Source: Isoetes taiwanensis (taxonomy: Eukaryota; Streptophyta; Lycopodiopsida; Isoetales; Isoetaceae). Taken from it: DNA of 64,000 nucleotides. The stretch spans positions 992,001 to 1,056,000 of the forward strand of contig JAJEKV010000011.1 of NCBI GenBank assembly GCA_021234155.1. Reading direction: 5' to 3'. The position numbers were made by a program, and so were the translations under genes. Shown in pieces: positions 35,371 to 48,589 of the stretch; position 1 is the first letter of the stretch, and every line of letters starts with the position of its first letter. The notes under the pieces were generated by a model. The model had not been told where the DNA came from. It searched no databases and saw nothing but the letters and a program-made list of their open reading frames with translations.

Positions 35371-38000
35371 TTACATTGTTATTGGGAGACTGGCCATAAT
35401 TTTTTCATGGGTCTCCTGTGAAATTCTGTACATGTCTGTGCCTTCTACTTTTTCCATATCAATTTTAGGATATCTTACCACATGGCTGTGCACGGAGGCT
35501 TCGGGTTGTTTAGTGAGCAACATATACTTGAAATTACCCAAGAATTGATAATACAATCCACTTAAGATAACCTCATGCACTTGAGGATGTAGAAGTCCAC
35601 ACCCTCTGAATTGTCTACCTCAGCATTCACTGCAAAATTGTCACCTACCTCTACCAAATTACTGATCCATTCATTGGCTTGTTCAAGAGTCTCCTTTTTC
35701 TTCTCAACTCCTGGTTTTAAGTCAGTTACCTCCCACTTTCCAAATCTACTTGTATTGATGCAGGAGTCCCAATTATGATCCATGCAAAACGAGTAGAAAC
35801 ATGACAGGCATCTATGAGCAAGCCTGTTTGGTCTAGTCCTCACGATGTGTCTCCGATCTGATGAATCTTCTTTGTGCCTTTGAGTGTTTCAATTTCATAT
35901 TCTTCCATGTTTGCCACAACAAATGGGGTTCAATTTCCCAAAAATATCTTTTGATCTCATCTGTTTCATCGACTGGTAGACTGCTGAAATATGTACACAG
36001 AAATTTTACAATATCTTTAGCATGCCTCAGTTGCACACCATTGGGTTTGAGTTGTTCCTTACTTAGCAGCCTTTTGATAACAGCACCTGCACCATCATGT
36101 TCACCTTTACCATGAGGTGGCAAAGTAGTTCCACACTATTTCCTTGTCATTGATTGTGAAGTACCGCCTACTAAAAAAAAAAAAGGTTTTCCTGACTTAA
36201 ATTGTGATGAGCAGCCATCACTCCAAAACCAATGCTTCTCATACTCTATTTCCTGTTCCTTAAGCCATGCAACATGCTTTTGTAGGCAGTGTTCCACAAA
36301 TAATGAGTCATGCACTTTATCATCAGAAATGTAAAAGTGAGTCTCTTTTATGATCTTCCTACCGTTGTTGAGTCTATTCCTAATCTGCTCCAACCTTCTG
36401 TTCTTTTTTCTCTTCTTTGGACAGTCTTCTTACAGGAACAGGAATATCAGCACTTTTGTCATGCCTATATGTTATGTGAACAAGTATAGAAACTTGGTCT
36501 GTATGCCAGTGCATTGATTGGGGCTCATTCTGGATCTTGATGCTATAATTTTCTGCAAAGTCAATAACAGATACAATTGTATCTTTTGGAAATGATGACA
36601 CACACTGTTTAAACTGATTGGCCTGCCAATGTGCTATGTAATTGTGTGGAACAAAATCTGATATTACCTTCTTCACTTCCTCTTGAAATTCTTTGGGACT
36701 TCTGTCCTTCTGTACTAATCTCAAAACAGGTTTGTACCTCAAAGCCTTTCTTGGATCCCTGAATTCTCTGTCCTGGTCCACAGGTTGCTTTTCAAATGTC
36801 TTCCAAGTAACTAGTACTGAACCCGTGCCATCCATTTCCTGTGGACATTTTCTAATTCTATCCGACCCACATTTTTTACACGCCAACATCAAGCAGTTAT
36901 GATCAAACCACTCCTCATCATCACCTTTCTTTGCTTGAGACCACTTGTCTCCATAAATCAACGGGTACACTTGATTGTATGCTCCTTGGCTGCACATTCT
37001 GGGCCAGGGCCACAAATCTCACAGTGGCAGTTGCAATTGTCATGAACTCCACCCGATTTTCTCAGGCTGTTCAATCCTTGCATGATGTATTCAAATTTCA
37101 AGTGGTAAATGCAACAGCATGTATGCCTCTCACGCATCCTCCTTACAAAACTAGGTTTCAACCTCTCAAAAGTCTGCAATGCAATTTTGATATGAGGATT
37201 CTCCTCTCTAAACCTGAGGTAGAATTGCAACTGCAGGGAAATCGTGTGAATGCCAAATAAATGCTACATATAATGAACCCTACAATATAGGATGAATACT
37301 TACTTGGCTGACTTCAAGAAGGTGAATTGGATGTTCCATCTCTATTCTGCCTCTCGATACATACTTCCTCACGTCTTTCTTGTATGGAGAAACTCTTGTA
37401 TTTTCTCGGTCGAACTTGATAATGACTTCTCTATTGTGATCTAACATGCTATCCATCCGCTTCCTCCTCCTGAACATTGACCAAGGTCCTTCCCCTTTGT
37501 TAGCTTGCACCCTTCTTTGAAAAGCATTTGAAATTGTTTTTCTGGGGATGCTGAGCAATCTGGCCACTTCTGCTTGATTCAATGGCTTGACACCATTTTA
37601 CTTTCTGCCGCCATTATCGTGGTGGACTTCCTTGCACCTAAGCATGTCATAATTCCTCTCAAACTTATGTTCTTGCATTGTTTCCTTCAAATTCTTCACC
37701 ATTTGCTCGGCCATAGTAACCTGCTTAGATTTCTTTATAGAAGCAATTGGTAAATCCCTTGCCCTCCAAAGAAGACTGTCAAGGATGCGGCCTTTGTCAT
37801 TGTCATCAACATTTGTACTAATTTGGTTGAATACTTCATAAATTTCTCCTGAAATTTCTCTTATTCTCATGATCACACTCGGTCTCAATTTCTTATTCCT
37901 CTTTGAAGGCTTAATCTTTAGAAGGGAATTCTTCTTCATTGCTACCTTCTTTGCATACAATCTCGCCTCGATCTCTCTTCCTTGCTGCATCAATGGCTCA
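35371..38000 (-). pseudogene. DDE-like transposase of the 7.6-kb transposon, broken
   Basis: Minus-strand parts in order: a basic N-terminal region (37993-37598), a helix-turn-helix-like stretch VARLLSIPRKTISNAF (37582-37304) separated by one in-frame TAA, a 73-bp intron (37231-37303, GTAAGT...TGCAG), a cysteine-rich region (CNCHCEICGPGPEC), then the catalytic core. Likely catalytic acids are Asp in VSVIDFAENY (about 36565), Asp in WFWSDGCSSQFKSG (about 36195) and Asp in HGKGEHDGAGAVIK (about 36100). At least four frame changes occur, near 36970, 36395, 36175 (a run of 12 T) and 35850. It would excise and insert the element; this copy cannot as written. Confidence 0.75.
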
Positions 38001-38360
38001 CGTAAATTGAGCGGGGAGAGGAATTGGGTTTCATCTATCCCGATTTACATTGTATTCTTTGAATTGGTGAGGGCAAATTGTTGAATTTCGGTTCAGGCAA
38101 TTCTTGGAAACAATTAGTCCCTCCATTTTGCTTGAATTCAAGATGGGTTAGCCCGCCATCCAGGAATATGGCGGGCTACAGGCATTCATGTTTCCGGCAC
38201 CAAACGTATTCATGATTCTCTCAGCCTGTCATTTGACGGGCGCGCACCCTACATGACAATACTTCAATCACGCACGTCGTGTTTAAAACACACCGATTTT
38301 AAGCACTTGTAAGCGGCGTCCGGACGGTGATTTCTGCTACCCAGTACCGATTTTGCACCC

Positions 38361-39740
38361 ACAAGTACTATAGATGTTTAGCATGGCAGATGCTACCGCA
38401 TTTTCTGTCACAATCCCTCTTTCAATATAATGGAATGAACAAAGTTAGTTGTGCCTAATGCTGTCAAGCTTAAGAATGTCCTAAGAATGGCAATAATTAT
38501 AGATTTGTTGGGCTTCATCCCTTCAAAAAGTCTGAATAGTAGGATTGCATCATTATCATGCTTTTTCTGGGCATATGCTTGAATAATAACATCTTTCCTT
38601 TGCATTCTTACAATCATGTTTTGAGATTCCGACAGATTTCCAACCTTGCTGTACATATTCAGCCTAGTATGATAGCTGTAATCATACTGTAAATGCAGTA
38701 ATCATTGTTGTCCATGACACCACATCTTGTTTCTCCATTTTGTGAAAGATGCTTCTTGCTTGTCCTGTATACCCACACATGCAAGACATATGTATAATGT
38801 TATTGGCAAGTATTACACCCACACATGCAATACATATATATAATGGCATGGGCAAGTATTATACCTGGAACAATTTTGGCATGGAACAGTCTACCCCCTG
38901 CTATTTGCCACGTAAGAGTATATCCCCTGCTAGGCATGTAAGAGATAAAAATGAATTATAAATGTTGGTATATGTGATCTCATTTTGACGTACTCCATCA
39001 TTCTGATAAAAAGTTGGTAAGCTTTTTTTATCTGTCCATGAAGGCAAAATGTATATGTTATGACATTCTATATTATACTGCTCTTACAGGAAAGGCTGTT
39101 GAAAACATCCCAGATACTTTGCATAGTTCCACATTTTGTATACATGGTGGTAAGTGCACAAGCCACATCGTTATTAGTTTCAAATCCAGTACCAATAATA
39201 CCACAATAGATGGACTTACACTTCTCTGAAGCTCTTAAAGCAGAGCAGGCTTTGAGGAAAATTAAAAAGACAACTTTATCTAGTTTTAGTCTTTCTAGTT
39301 GATTTCGCAAAACAGTTGGAAAACCACTCTCTCATCGTCCATGGATGATAATTCTGTGTGGATTATGCTTGCCTTTGTGACAAACCATTGATATGATCAT
39401 AATTCCGTAATACAGAAGCATAACTAGCAGTATCCTGAGAATAATTACAAAGACAATTTTACCTGGTTTTAATCCTTCCAATCGCATTCTATAAAATAAT
39501 TGAAAAGCGTCTCTCTCATGGCCAGTGTTCATACAACCTGCAATCATGGCAGTCTATGAAAACATGTTCCTAGTCTTAAGCCACATAGATCAAAGACTAA
39601 ACGAGCATCTTGTAGAGCCCCGAGCATCAGAGCTCCGTAATAGAAAAGCATAACTAGCAGCATCATGTGAATGGATGCAAATATAAATAATGAGTTTTCG
39701 AATAGCAAGATTGAGGGAGCTATGACAACCACAATCTAGG
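38361..39740 (-). pseudogene. PPR gene, upstream fragments (right of the transposon)
   Basis: Minus-strand pieces include ARLVFDLCG (near 39600), MIAGCMNTGHERDAFQLF and LEGLKPGKIVFVIILR (39547-39400), FLKACSALRASEKCKSIY through ALTTMYTKCG (39310-39100), MYSKVGNLSESQNM, IIQAYAQKKHDNDAILLF and GMKPNKS (38656-38500), ending AMLNIYSTC at the transposon border. These are plant PLS-type pentatricopeptide repeats. The pieces are out of frame and interrupted at 38660-39060, so the gene had probably decayed besides being split by the transposon. Confidence 0.8.
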
Positions 39741-42700
39741 ATGGCATGTTATACATGAGATCATGTGTGAAGGTCATAAAAATCCATAACAAAGCAAGAC
39801 CTAACTATATTGCCACTTTGAGCAAACAAAATCGCTTTTTGCCACTATGCAAATGCGAATTGTAGATCTATCTATGCACTGGTACAACATAAGCTTGAAT
39901 TTCAGCCATTATAAGAAGATTAGCCGCTATGACTCATTATTAAAAATGTGATGAGGGCCATTTGCTTTAATCCCCTGGTATGAAGGTTCCCAAGGCAACA
40001 GTGGAGTGGCTTGAAATTATCTTGCCATAGATCCTTTGTAGAAACCAGCATGTCAAGGATCTCTTTCTCCAACTGTCCTTCCATTGTTCAACATGCATAA
40101 TAGCTAAGATCGAAAGGAAAGATACGATTGAATGTGGTAAAACAAAAGGGAAAGAACCGAATTTACCTAGAGCTTAAAAGCTTATTGTTACAACAGTTCG
40201 TGCTTCAGCAGGCAGCTCAGCGGCGATGGCGGAGATTGTCGGCGCCTCACAGTTGTTCCTGCAAACTGACAATAGTGCTTCAGCTGCACTTTCGGCAAGA
40301 GTATCCTACTCTCTGCAAGTGCCTAGGAAATCCAGAACCTTGCCATAAAATAGATCATAGTTCATCCTGCTACAGTAGCCCAGTATGATCACTGGATATG
40401 ATTGTCCTGATTAAGCCTCCTAATTAAGCTTACACAAAATAGCTCCAACAAATTTGCAGCTCAGCGGAGTCTCTGCTCAACTTTGGTGCCGGGTGGATGC
40501 CTTGAGCTCACACAGGCGAAAGCCAGGGCCACAAAAAATCTTTATCCGCATTCTTTTATCTTTAGGGTTTTAAGATTGCTCTCCCTGGTAACTCTAGCAC
40601 AAAGAGGCATGCCTGCGGCTATTCTTTCCCAAAAAAGAGGCATGTTTTCTCAGGCTTCAGTGCGCCATCTAGTGGAGTAGTAACTAAAGGGGCTTGAAAG
40701 TCGATATCCGGCATACTCTGGCAGAAAAATCCATCCCCTTTGAGGACCCATCTATCTTTGATTGCTTAATTTGCTTCTTGCTTTATTCTTTTTCACTGTC
40801 GGAGGAGGCTTCTCAATCAATCGATGCCTTTTAAACCCCTTAACCTCTTTGTTGGAGCTTTGCAGAGATCGCCATGAAGCATGTCCTAAAGCAGTCTCCC
40901 CGGTACGTAAACAGAGGGCGCGTTTGTTAAAGATAGATAAACTGCCGGAAAAACCATTACAAAAACTTAGATAATTCCAAAAACCAATTTTACTCTACAT
41001 TTTTGCCCGGCAAATAGATATACATAATTCGAAATCGCCATTTTTGGAACCGTTTTTTTTTTTTAATAATCTTATATAGATAGTATTTTTACGTCATGCC
41101 TACAGTCTCTATTTCTGTTTGATGGTATTATTTTTTCCCAGCAAAAAATTTAGGGGCGACCTTAGGGGCGACAGGTGGAGATCTTAATGAAGCGGAGAGA
41201 GGCGAGAAAAAAAACCTCTGCAAAATGGAGCAACAGTTGCACTATATGGAGCTGCGGATCCTACTGCCCAATAGGCTTAAATTCTCTATCGGATCAGGCT
41301 TTCTTTGAATAATCTGCTGATTTTGATTTTAAAAGCGCCCAAACTGAACTGTCATCCGACACGCCCCTTAAATCCGATCCGGGCGTTCTTCTTTACGGAA
41401 AAATCTCTCCTTCTAGCTCATTTGTTAGATTATCCACCCCTCATTTGCATGTAATTCATAACATTTCCTTCAATTTTAGCTGCCGAGGACACCATTTCCC
41501 CAAGTCGGCCCGTGATTTGCTGACCCAGTGCCGATTTAGGCTTCGATTCATTCCGATGCTTGAAAAATCGCCAATCTCACGGATCTTTGAGGAGCTAAAT
41601 ACTTGGATGACCTATCTTCCAAATCGATTTAGTTTATGTGCGCTAGAGAACCCTAAATAAACTAAAACCCGAGAGATGGCCAAAGTGACTACCCACCAGT
41701 AACCTCACGCGACCACGAAATTTCCTATGATTTCAGTTCCATTTTTAAGGTGATTTTGGTCTTAGTTTTTTGCGGCCTTTCGGTGGGCCCGCCAAAGCGG
41801 GGCTTTGAGCCGCGGGCTTTGCCGTAACAGCCCGAGCGAGCTTCTCCTCGAGGAACAGGGGCTTTTGCAAGAACGAGCTTTCTTTGGAACAAGATTTTTA
41901 TGCGGTCGACAAGATCATGCTTCTTGCCGATTACTCTAACTTTGGCAGATTTGAAACTCTGCGGGTCGGCTCAAAGGAAATTTAGGGAAAGAAAAGAGGA
42001 CTATCGCCAGGAATAGGGCTTCCCCCGCAAATCGTGCTTTTCCTTTGTTTATTTCGATTTTCTAGCGATGATCGAGGAGCTGCTACTCGATTTAACTCCT
42101 TTTTCTATGCAACCAGCCCGGATCTTGGAGCAAAGCTCTTCCATAGAGTATTAGACCTAGATTTGCCCCTGTTTGAGCTATTCTTCCCATTCATTACTGC
42201 TTGCCGGGCGTTTCTTGTTCATCTCTTCCTTGATTCGTTCTACAAATTTGAACAGATGCGCTTGATTCCTCGTAATTAATTGCTTCCTCAAAGCATCACA
42301 GTTCAAGATGGGGAAATTTCAGGGCCCCTGAGGCCACGTATGGAAACCCACGCCACTAGAAGGTTTACGGAAGAAACCTGGCGGCGGGCCATCGCGTCTT
42401 GTGAGCTCCAAATTAAAATCGATGAATTTAAATCATGCTATTTGGGTCCCTGCGACACCACGGAACAAACCCATACGCCCAAAATAAAAGCTTTTGCCGA
42501 AAGTGAACCCATTGGACGATTTAATCCTAATTACGACATCCTTCCTCACTCTGTGCACCATCCTTTGCCGAATTAAAACACTGCGGAAAGCTACATTTTT
42601 TCCGGATTAAACAATGATTTATTTGAATTGGGTTTGCTTCAATCCCGAAGTGAAAAGGGTAGATAGATGCGGGTAAATTTTTGCTGGATCTGAAGATTCT

Positions 42701-42960
42701 TTTTGTGGGTTGCAGGAAGAACAGGATTTCGGTTCTGTCTTCCTTTGGAGGCCATCAAACTAACATTTTGCAGCATACAATAAAAGGGGGCATTTCTGAG
42801 GGGGCATTTCTGAGGTAGCTGTTCCTGCAGAGACTCCTATGGCAGAGATTATCCGGATCCAGGCCAAAGATTCGAAAATATTGCTTAAGTCTATTGATAT
42901 GCTGAAGCAGTCTGCCATGGATGTTTGAGAACATATGATGATATATTTAACAAAATTTGG
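39741..42960. other. Intergenic, mixed composition, no gene recognised
   Basis: Open frames here (for example 42280-42576 on plus) show no recognisable domain. The part 41760-42560 is less AT-rich than its surroundings and could contain exons or a promoter, but nothing supports a call. Confidence 0.35.
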
Positions 42961-45071
42961 ACTTATTCAAATCTAATAAATGTATTTTTAGCTTTTATTG
43001 ATTTTAATCATTTGTTCTGTTTATCTTTAGATAAAAAATATGATACTCTTTAAAGTTTAAAGTTGCTTTCTAAACTAATTCTTGGTTCCATCTATTTAGA
43101 ATTAAATTTTCATCTAAGATAACCCTGTATAATTAAAATGCTATTTTTTAAAAAATATTTAAAGAAAGTTTTACATTGAAATTAATTAAATGATTACGTT
43201 TATGTTTGATTAAAATATTTTTATTTCATCAATAATAAATTATTTAATAGTTATAACAAGGTGACCTAGCAAATGCACTAATGACCTGCAGTTGCACTAA
43301 TAAAAGAATATTCCCTAAAATTCCCTAAAAATATGCTGATTTTAGCATCAAACTTTAAAAAAGGCTTCGTTTTCTAGGAGTATGGTGCCATTTTGGGGGG
43401 GTCAAAGGAAGAAATTTGACATATTTTACTATAAAGTTTCCATTTTAAGGATCTATTTATTGAAATAATTTTAACAAATTTTATTTCTTTTGCAAAACTA
43501 GATAAAAAGAAATGGAGTATAGAAATGATATAAGAACCACCGTTTGAAAAGCTCATATGAAGGTTTTCTGAAAGACATGATGACATTAATCTAAATACAT
43601 CATTACAAAAAAGCACAAACAAGGTTCTCAAACATGTTATTTGTACAAAGAAAATAACATGAGCCTATGCGCGCATAGCACTTTGATTAGACAAAAAATA
43701 TTGAAACTACAAAACTGTGCGAGATATACGTAAGCAGCAACGAGAATATTTAAAAAATCTTGCTGCACCTATCATTACTTTTGAGGGAGTGTATGGTCAA
43801 CATGTTATATAGTGGTGGTGACTCTGATGCATGAATGGGGCTCGCATGAAACCAACAAACTGCCCGAATACCAAAGGACTTCCTTAACAAACTAGGATCG
43901 ACGACGAAGGTCACAGGATGAAGGCTAAAGAAGAGCCAAGGCCGAGAAAGGACATGCCACAGCATGAAAGAAATGCCAAATTGGCCAAACCAAACAAGGA
44001 GAAGCCCCTCCCCTGCCTGGAATCAAATCAAAGAGAATAAGGTACTGCTGAGAGAGAAGAGGAAGCGCCGATGAGACTTTGATGCAGAACCGCGCCTAAA
44101 ATAGCGAACTCCCAACCAGAAAGGGCATGCGCCGCATGCATGCATGCAAAACATGCATGCTCGCCCATTCTAGAATGGCGATCCGATGTCTCGGATCGAT
44201 GGGATACTACAAGCAACAAAATGTTTATGGAGTTCCAGATACAAATATAGATGTAGGTAAGGTTTTATATGGTTAAACATGTTTATTCTTTTCTTATTTG
44301 TAGGTTGAATATGTAGCTAGAGTTGAGAAGGAAGTTAGGTAATAGCTTTGCTATGAAGTTTATGAGGTTTATTAAGTTTCTTACATTTATATGCAGCAAA
44401 ATGGGAGTGTCTGGCATCCAATTCAAGTTCGTGGCCCTTGCAAAATAGTCATCTATTGCATTTGAATTGTCTGGTAACCATAGCTTTCTATTGTTACTAC
44501 AAAAAGTGCCCAGCATTGCTAGGCTATAAGGTGCTTGTTGAAGCTCGACTTTAAGCCATTGTTATGTATAATCTATCTTTTCAATTTGGTTTTTCCGGTT
44601 TGATAGATTTTTTTTTTTGGTTTTTTTTTTTAAGTCGATTTCCTAAGATTTCTAATGTTTTTAATGTTTTTGGATGCCGTTAAATATTTCCGACTTTCCA
44701 AAAATTGGGACGTTATTTTTTGGGTACGATTTTGACATTTTTTTCCTCTTTTGGTGGGCAGACCCAGCGTGTTCAGGTCAAATTTTGCCCTTTATGGTTG
44801 CATCGTGGCGTGCATGTCGGATTTGTTGAATCCGGCAAATGGATGGCTCTATTATTTTGCAATCTGGGTCTTGGAGTCGATGCTCAATTTTCGCGTTTGC
44901 TTATCCTTATCTTGGATGTCTTATGCTTACAATGGTTTTTTCCGTGATTAACTTTCTATCATTTTTCTAAATCCAACATGACTTGATATTTTTGCGAGGC
45001 AATTCAACATCGTGACATTAAGCCTAAGCCTGAGTAGCTGATGGACTATCAAATTGTAATGCCAAAGTAAA
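42961..45071. other. AT-rich interval before duplication copy 2
   Basis: No gene is recognised. A moderately GC stretch at 43750-44220 contains CATGCATGC-rich palindromic sequence near 44140-44165. The minus-strand translation there weakly recalls LINE ORF2 C-termini but is too degraded to call. Confidence 0.35.
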
Positions 45072-45179
45072 TATTGATTAAATTGGGTTTAGAGAAGAAG
45101 AATAGAATAGAATAGGTTTTTAGCGTCCACTGAGAGGAATAATAATAAATTGATCCCCCATACAAAATCTTGCATATAG

Positions 45180-47812
45180 TTTTTTTTTTTTTTTTTTTGA
45201 AGAACTGTGTCATCAATATATTGAAAGAATGGTAATGTTACAAAGCAAGTGAAGAGGAAGGAGAACTGCCCCAAAGAGACAGCGATACCTCGACACTCCA
45301 CAACAAACTCACAAAAAAACTGCAACTCTACTGCTGTACAAAGCGACCATCACCATCTACAACACCCAAGCAGTCCCGCCAAATGGCAAACTTCCGCTCT
45401 ACTAATCCAGGGAACACCAGAAAGCTTTGAAATAACTTGTACCTGAGTCGAGGAATCAGGGAGGTTGCAGGCTGTTGAATCCCTTGAAAGATCCACAACC
45501 GCCGCCGCTTCCAAATCAACCACACCAACCAAGCCACACACAAATGTAAGGCTTGCTGCCGCAAGTGCGGCCAAGCACCATGATACACATGAAGCAGCAA
45601 TTGCTGGCTAGTCAATCTCACCTGAAATAGAGCCCTGACCCAATCCCAGGCAGCCTGCAAGTGAGAGCATAAAACCAGACAATGCTCCACAGTCTCACGA
45701 TGAAGGCCACAACAAGGGCAAAGAGGGCTCACACCCAGCCTAAATTGACTCACAAGGACATTCACCCTGATACAACGGTGCACCACCTGCCACAGAAGCA
45801 CCCTAACCTTCGGTGGGGGAAGTGAGCTCCATGTCCAAGTCCAAACCGATCGCCATCGAGAACCCGAAAGCTGCAGAGACCACTTGCCTGAAGGGGGCAG
45901 AGTGTCATGAATAGCCAACACCTGGTAACAAGACCGCACAAAACAAGAAGACACAACATCTGGATGAACCTTCCAAACATGCACCACCACATCATCCTGA
46001 GGGACTATAGGTATATGTAGCGGAATACTCCCCGCCACTTGTTCCCAGATAGCCCGGTCACTGCCCTTCAGGCGAAAGCAAGCTCGAAAGAACTCCCACG
46101 AAGTTAGCTGACCACCCCAATACCAATCCTCCAAGGCGAGCCTGACAGCTCGCCTCCAAGCCGAACTGCGTTGAGCATGCGATTGGCGTACCGAGGGGCA
46201 AGTGCACAGGGGGTAGAGGAACCCACAAGAAAAGAGAAGAGTGGTGATAAACTGAGGCATAATCTAGCTGGAAGAGCACACGCACATGATCTTAAGCCCG
46301 CAACACCCTCGTGAGAAAAGGGGATGCATGTGGGAAAGGCCGGAGACCATACAACAGTGCCCAGGGCAACTCCACATGCACAGACGGCTTCCCAAATGCC
46401 ACACAATGGCGAAGAGACTGCAACAACAACGCCGTACCAGGAGAAGATGCCCCATCCTGCAGAGCGCTCCAAACAAACTTGGAGACCAACACCTTACTAT
46501 GTAGTGCTAAATCTAGAATAGCCAAGCCCCCATCCTCCCGGGGCGGGAGACACTTCCACCAAGCCACTTTAACAACTGCCCCTTCATCATCCCCGCCCCA
46601 CACAAAATTTCAAACAATCTTATCCAAAGCCTGTATCTTACCCTCAGGAGCTAACATCGCAGATGTTGTATACACATGAGTGCTACAAAGTATTGACTTG
46701 ACAATAGTGATCCTATCTGCCATGGACATTCCACCAATTGAGGTGTTTCTGCAACCCCTGCAAAATCTCATCCCACACCCTCCCCATGGAAACATCCCCT
46801 CCAAAGGGAATACCCAACAGCTTAGTACACACATTACCTGGAAGCACCTTCCAAGGGAATAGAGCCAAACAAAGGAGAGGCGGAGTCAACTGGGCCCATA
46901 ATGCAGAGCATTTACCCCAATTCAGAAGAATGCCTGAGGCCAAGGAGAAAGTATCCAGCAAACCCTTCACATTCTGCAAATTCCTCTCTTCTGCCACCAA
47001 GAAGAGGAAAGTGTCATCGGCGAACCGGTTAATGTCTGGCGACTACCATCCCGCATCCAAAGCCCATCTACCACCCCCTCCTCCCGCAAAGCAAAAAAAC
47101 AATCGAGACAAAGTGCCTCCGCCACAATCGTAAACAAAAAGCGGCCAAAGGGCACCTCGACGCACCCCCTCGCCTAAGGAGAAAAAGGCGGAGGGTTCAC
47201 CCCGCACACCACCAAGAGTCCGCGTGCGACCTATGCGACTTCATGATCGTCTCTCGTAAAGCATGGACCACAGCCCAATGCTAACATCATGGCAGACAAG
47301 AACTCCCAACGGACACTATCGTAAGCTTTGGCAAAGTCAAGCTTAAGATAGGCAATGCCTTGACCTGTTCTCCTGGCCCAATAAAGGCCCTCATAAGCTG
47401 CGGCAACATTAGTCAAAATGTTCCTCCCAGGAACAAACCCAGACTGTACCTTACTAATGGAAGAAGTCAACACCGGCTTCAACTTCTCTGCCAGGGCTTT
47501 CGCAATAATCTTATACACAGAGGACAACAAGGATATAAGCCTTCAATCATTAATAGTAGAAGGCTGCTTAACCTTAAGAATCAAGGAAATGCATGCGGTA
47601 TTCAAGATCCTATCCATTTGAGAAGACTGCAGCAACTCAAGATACACCTGGTACACAGACTCACCAGCCCACTCCCAATAAGTCTGAAAGAACTCCACAG
47701 GGATGCCATCCAGCCCAGGACATTTATCCTTGGCCATGCACATACATGCCTCCGCTAAATCCTGTCTGGAGAGCTCCTGCTCCAAGCTCTCATGCTGGTG
47801 AGGCAGAATAGA
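45180..47812 (-). mobile_element. 5'-truncated L1-type LINE, second copy by duplication
   Basis: This is the same insertion as 1546-4157, with target duplications TTGCATATAG at 45170-45179 and 47813-47822 and a poly-T start. Its broken ORF2 spans 45328-47812 on the minus strand and keeps PGLDGIPVEFF, SGFVPGRNI, LDFAKAYDSV, FADDT (about 47030) and the zinc-type CPCCGLHRETVEHC. Local differences from copy 1 concentrate at 46130-46200 and 47030-47230. Confidence 0.9.
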
Positions 47813-48589
47813 TTGCATATAGTTTTGTAAAAAGTCAAACAATTGAATAGTGTTATACACATGATGGCAACGTGAATAAAATCACATACATATTTTATTA
47901 GTTGACAGATTTAATGAAATGTTATACACACTTTCTCAAATGAAGATGTTATTGTTTACCTTACTGCTCTTCTATGATTAAATATAGTCCTTTCCTCTCA
48001 AAAAAAAAAAAAAAAAAAAAAAGTAAATTGTTATGAGTAGGCTTTAAGTTATAATGAAGTCAACATTTTCGTAGTCATGCCTTGTATTATATTCTATACT
48101 TTGGCTTAATGGGCTTTGCACTATATATGTACCATGATTTCATGTTCTTAATCTGAATATAATTGAAAGAGAAGGCAAATTGGGCCAGCTTATACATCCA
48201 TAATAAAATCAGTTGATATTTGACAAAGCATCTTTATATGATTCCAATCATAACCATTATATTATGTTCATTAGAAATTGTCTAACAGGAATATTTATAT
48301 ATTGATTGATTATCTGAAAATTGTCCATCCTAAGCACATATTTCACGTAAGAATGATCATATTGAGGCCATATAGTTGATATTACATGTTTCTGGAAGGT
48401 ATAATATCATCTCAACCACTGTAGAAGAAGAGAATGATGACTATAGAGTATGGATTGTTTTGTTATTAAATGTAGAAAAGAATAAGGACACGGTGGCCAC
48501 GAAAAGAATTCTTTGGATATGCACATGGAATCCTATGTGTCACGTCACCATCTTTTGTTTGTTAGTGAGAGGTCTTATGTTTGATAAAG

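Larger units (their letters stand above)
30727..38360. mobile_element. 7634-bp DNA transposon with 4-bp ACAA target duplication
   Basis: The ends read GGGTGTAAAATCG (left) and, inverted, GGGTGCAAAATCG (right), with weaker similarity continuing inward (CTAGTGGGGTA against GTACTGGGTA) and subterminal AAGTGCT-AAAA motifs. ACAA flanks both ends at 30723-30726 and 38361-38364. Excising the element with one ACAA joins two PPR fragments in frame as NIYSTCGSLEHLLSRF, which proves the boundaries. Inside are a DDE-like transposase gene (minus strand, 35371-38000), an FCP1-like gene (plus strand, 30873-33538) and a small acidic/basic frame (minus strand). A 4-bp duplication would fit a Sola-type element; that assignment was not tested. 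Confidence 0.88.

Noticed and set aside
42280-42576. 98-codon plus-strand frame
   Set aside because: It lacks an ATG start and has no domain or splice context. It could be an exon, but nothing in the sequence supports a call.
43750-44220. Possible LINE C-terminal remnant on the minus strand
   Set aside because: Similarity is only a vague impression of composition; no zinc-type Cys/His pattern or poly-A tail is visible.
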